In this document: one piece after another, positions 62,953 through 64,000 of the stretch
Layout of the letters: each line of letters opens with the position of its first letter
Numbering within the stretch: position 1 is the first letter of the stretch
Source of the DNA: Streptomyces sp. ISL-43
Lineage (GTDB): Bacteria > Actinomycetota > Actinomycetes > Streptomycetales > Streptomycetaceae
Reading direction: 5' to 3'
DNA length: 64,000 nt
Assembly (NCBI RefSeq): GCF_018614195.1
Contig: NZ_JAGGOT010000035.1
Span: 62,001-126,000 of the forward strand
Notes under the pieces: generated by a model
Seen by the model: the letters and a program-made list of their open reading frames with translations, nothing else
Told to the model about the DNA's origin: nothing
Database searches by the model: none
Made by a program: the position numbers and the translations under genes

Positions 62953-63771
62953 ATGATGACCACGAACCGTCCGGTAGCACTCGTCACAGGGGCATCGTCC
63001 GGTATTGGGCAAGCCGCCGCTCTCGCGCTCGTCGAAGCCGGCTTCGAGGTGGTCGGCACCAGCCGCGACACCTCCAAGGTCACCCCGCGCGACGGCGTGA
63101 CCTTCCTCGACCTCGACGTGACCAGTGATGCGTCGGTCACCACGCTGGTCGAGCAGGTCATCGAACGGTTCGGCCGGATCGACGTCCTGGTCAACAACGC
63201 CGGAATCGGCTCGACAGGCGCCGCCGAGGAGACCTCTTTGGGCCAGGACCAGCGTGTCTTCGACATCAACCTCTTCGGCGTCATCCGCATGACGAAGGCC
63301 GTCCTGCCGCACATGCGGGCCCAGCGCCGCGGGCGCATCATCAACATGTCGTCGATCTACGGGTTCATCCCCCAGCCCTACATGGCCGTCTACGTCGCGT
63401 CCAAGCACGCGGTCGAGGGGTACTCCGAGTCCCTGGACCACGAGGTCCGCGAGCACGGCGTGCGAGTCCTCCTCGTCGAGCCCGGTGGGACCAACACGGC
63501 GTTCGAAGGGAACATCGTGCAGCCCGACGCGCCGCTGCCGGTCTACGCCGAACAGCGGCGCGTCACCGACCAGGTGGTGGCGCAAGCGGTCAAGGGCGGA
63601 GACGCCCCCACCACCGTCGCCCGGGCGATCGTCACAGCGGCCACCACCCCCAAGCCGAAGCCGCGCTACACCGCCGGCCCCTTCGCCAGGCGTCTCAGCG
63701 TGCTGCGCCGCCTCGCTCCGGCGCGGGTCTTCGACCAGCAGATCCGCAAGTTCAACAAGCTGGCAGGCTGA
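62953..63771 (+). CDS. Short-chain dehydrogenase/reductase
   Basis: This 272-residue SDR has VALVTGASSGIGQAAA, LVNNAGIGSTG, active Ser in IINMSSIYGFI and YVASK (YxxxK). The C-terminus is basic (RRLSVLRRLAPARVFDQQIR), as in SDRs of the oxidoreductase group SDR_c that act on lipid or steroid-like substrates. The ATG at 62953 sits behind aggag; a second ATG follows at once. It follows the broken oxidoreductase on the same strand and may be under the same TetR control. Confidence 0.93.
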   Translation: MMTTNRPVALVTGASSGIGQAAALALVEAGFEVVGTSRDTSKVTPRDGVTFLDLDVTSDASVTTLVEQVIERFGRIDVLVNNAGIGSTGAAEETSLGQDQRVFDINLFGVIRMTKAVLPHMRAQRRGRIINMSSIYGFIPQPYMAVYVASKHAVEGYSESLDHEVREHGVRVLLVEPGGTNTAFEGNIVQPDAPLPVYAEQRRVTDQVVAQAVKGGDAPTTVARAIVTAATTPKPKPRYTAGPFARRLSVLRRLAPARVFDQQIRKFNKLAG

Positions 63772-64000
63772 GACCCCTTGCACGACAGTCGGCGGTTCGT
63801 CCGCGCATCACTGCCGGGCTGCGTCTGACGGAGAACTGGCGCGTTGTGATCGGAAGATTGCTGATGCCCGTGGACCCGCTCCGCGGCATCGCGCTCCTGG
63901 TGCGATGACCCGGATCCCTGCCTACCGTGGAAGAACGCGGGCTCACCCGTCGGCGCCTGGTGGCCACGACGTGCGAGCGCCGGCCTAAACCCCCGAACCC

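Noticed and set aside
63772..64000. Possible transposase remnant at the right end
   Set aside because: Short frames such as LRLTENWRVVIGRLLMPVD look protein-like, but I cannot match them to a family and no terminal repeats are seen.

Overview
This is a high-GC actinobacterial chromosome segment, almost certainly from Streptomyces. The signs are extreme third-position GC, many GTG starts, GTGA and ATGA start/stop overlaps, and typical families: a CebEFG/MalFG-like sugar ABC system with a GH1 enzyme, an HGxxPAAW-type membrane protein, an ECF42 sigma factor beside a DGPF protein, FtsX-type ABC pumps and a CYP105-like P450. No rRNA or tRNA genes and no intact insertion sequence were seen.

Layout. 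0-10.5 kb is a carbohydrate block: the end of a sugar-binding protein gene, two permeases, a cytoplasmic GH1 beta-glucosidase and a quinone-oxidoreductase-like gene. Facing it are three secreted-protein genes on the minus strand (discoidin-GH55, DUF1996, clan-A glycosidase-discoidin). Together they look like a beta-glucan, probably beta-1,3-glucan, utilisation locus with LacI-type palindromes. 10.5-11.6 kb is a repeat-rich stretch without a credible gene. 11.6-17.3 kb holds a two-gene RNA-repair operon, the most interesting part of the window: an RNA ligase-polynucleotide kinase fusion, and a 1258-residue protein joining MJ1316, EEP, 2H and poly(A)-polymerase domains with long repetitive inserts. 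17.4-36.1 kb is a mosaic of small genes: SDR, lipoprotein, VanW pseudogene, Nudix, SRPBCC, GNAT, DEAD helicase, MarR, cold-shock protein, kinase, DUF1304-TetR, a BtrH-like protein, ferredoxin-P450, a thioredoxin-fold protein, DoxX, the DGPF-ECF42 pair, a stand-alone condensation domain, and hypotheticals.

36.1-49.4 kb carries two macrolide-exporter-type ABC systems (ATPases plus very large FtsX permeases) and a NarL-type two-component pair. 49.4-52.9 kb has a GAF/PucR-type regulator and an MHS-family transporter. 53.3-55.6 kb has a Sua5/YrdC paralogue and an N5-(carboxyethyl)ornithine synthase-like enzyme. 56.2-58.3 kb is a PAS-PAS-GAF-SpoIIE phosphatase.

From 58.3 kb to the end the sequence is partly decayed: a frameshifted, truncated sulfatase behind a PadR gene, a SnoaL fragment, a possible terpene-synthase tail, a degenerate CRISPR-like repeat, and a broken oxidoreductase between two intact SDR genes with a TetR regulator. 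A recurring theme across the window is short tandem expansion inside genes (permease N-termini, poly(A)-polymerase linkers, ferredoxin N-terminus, ABC ATPase tail, histidine-kinase insert). Everything is read from sequence alone; no database search was run.
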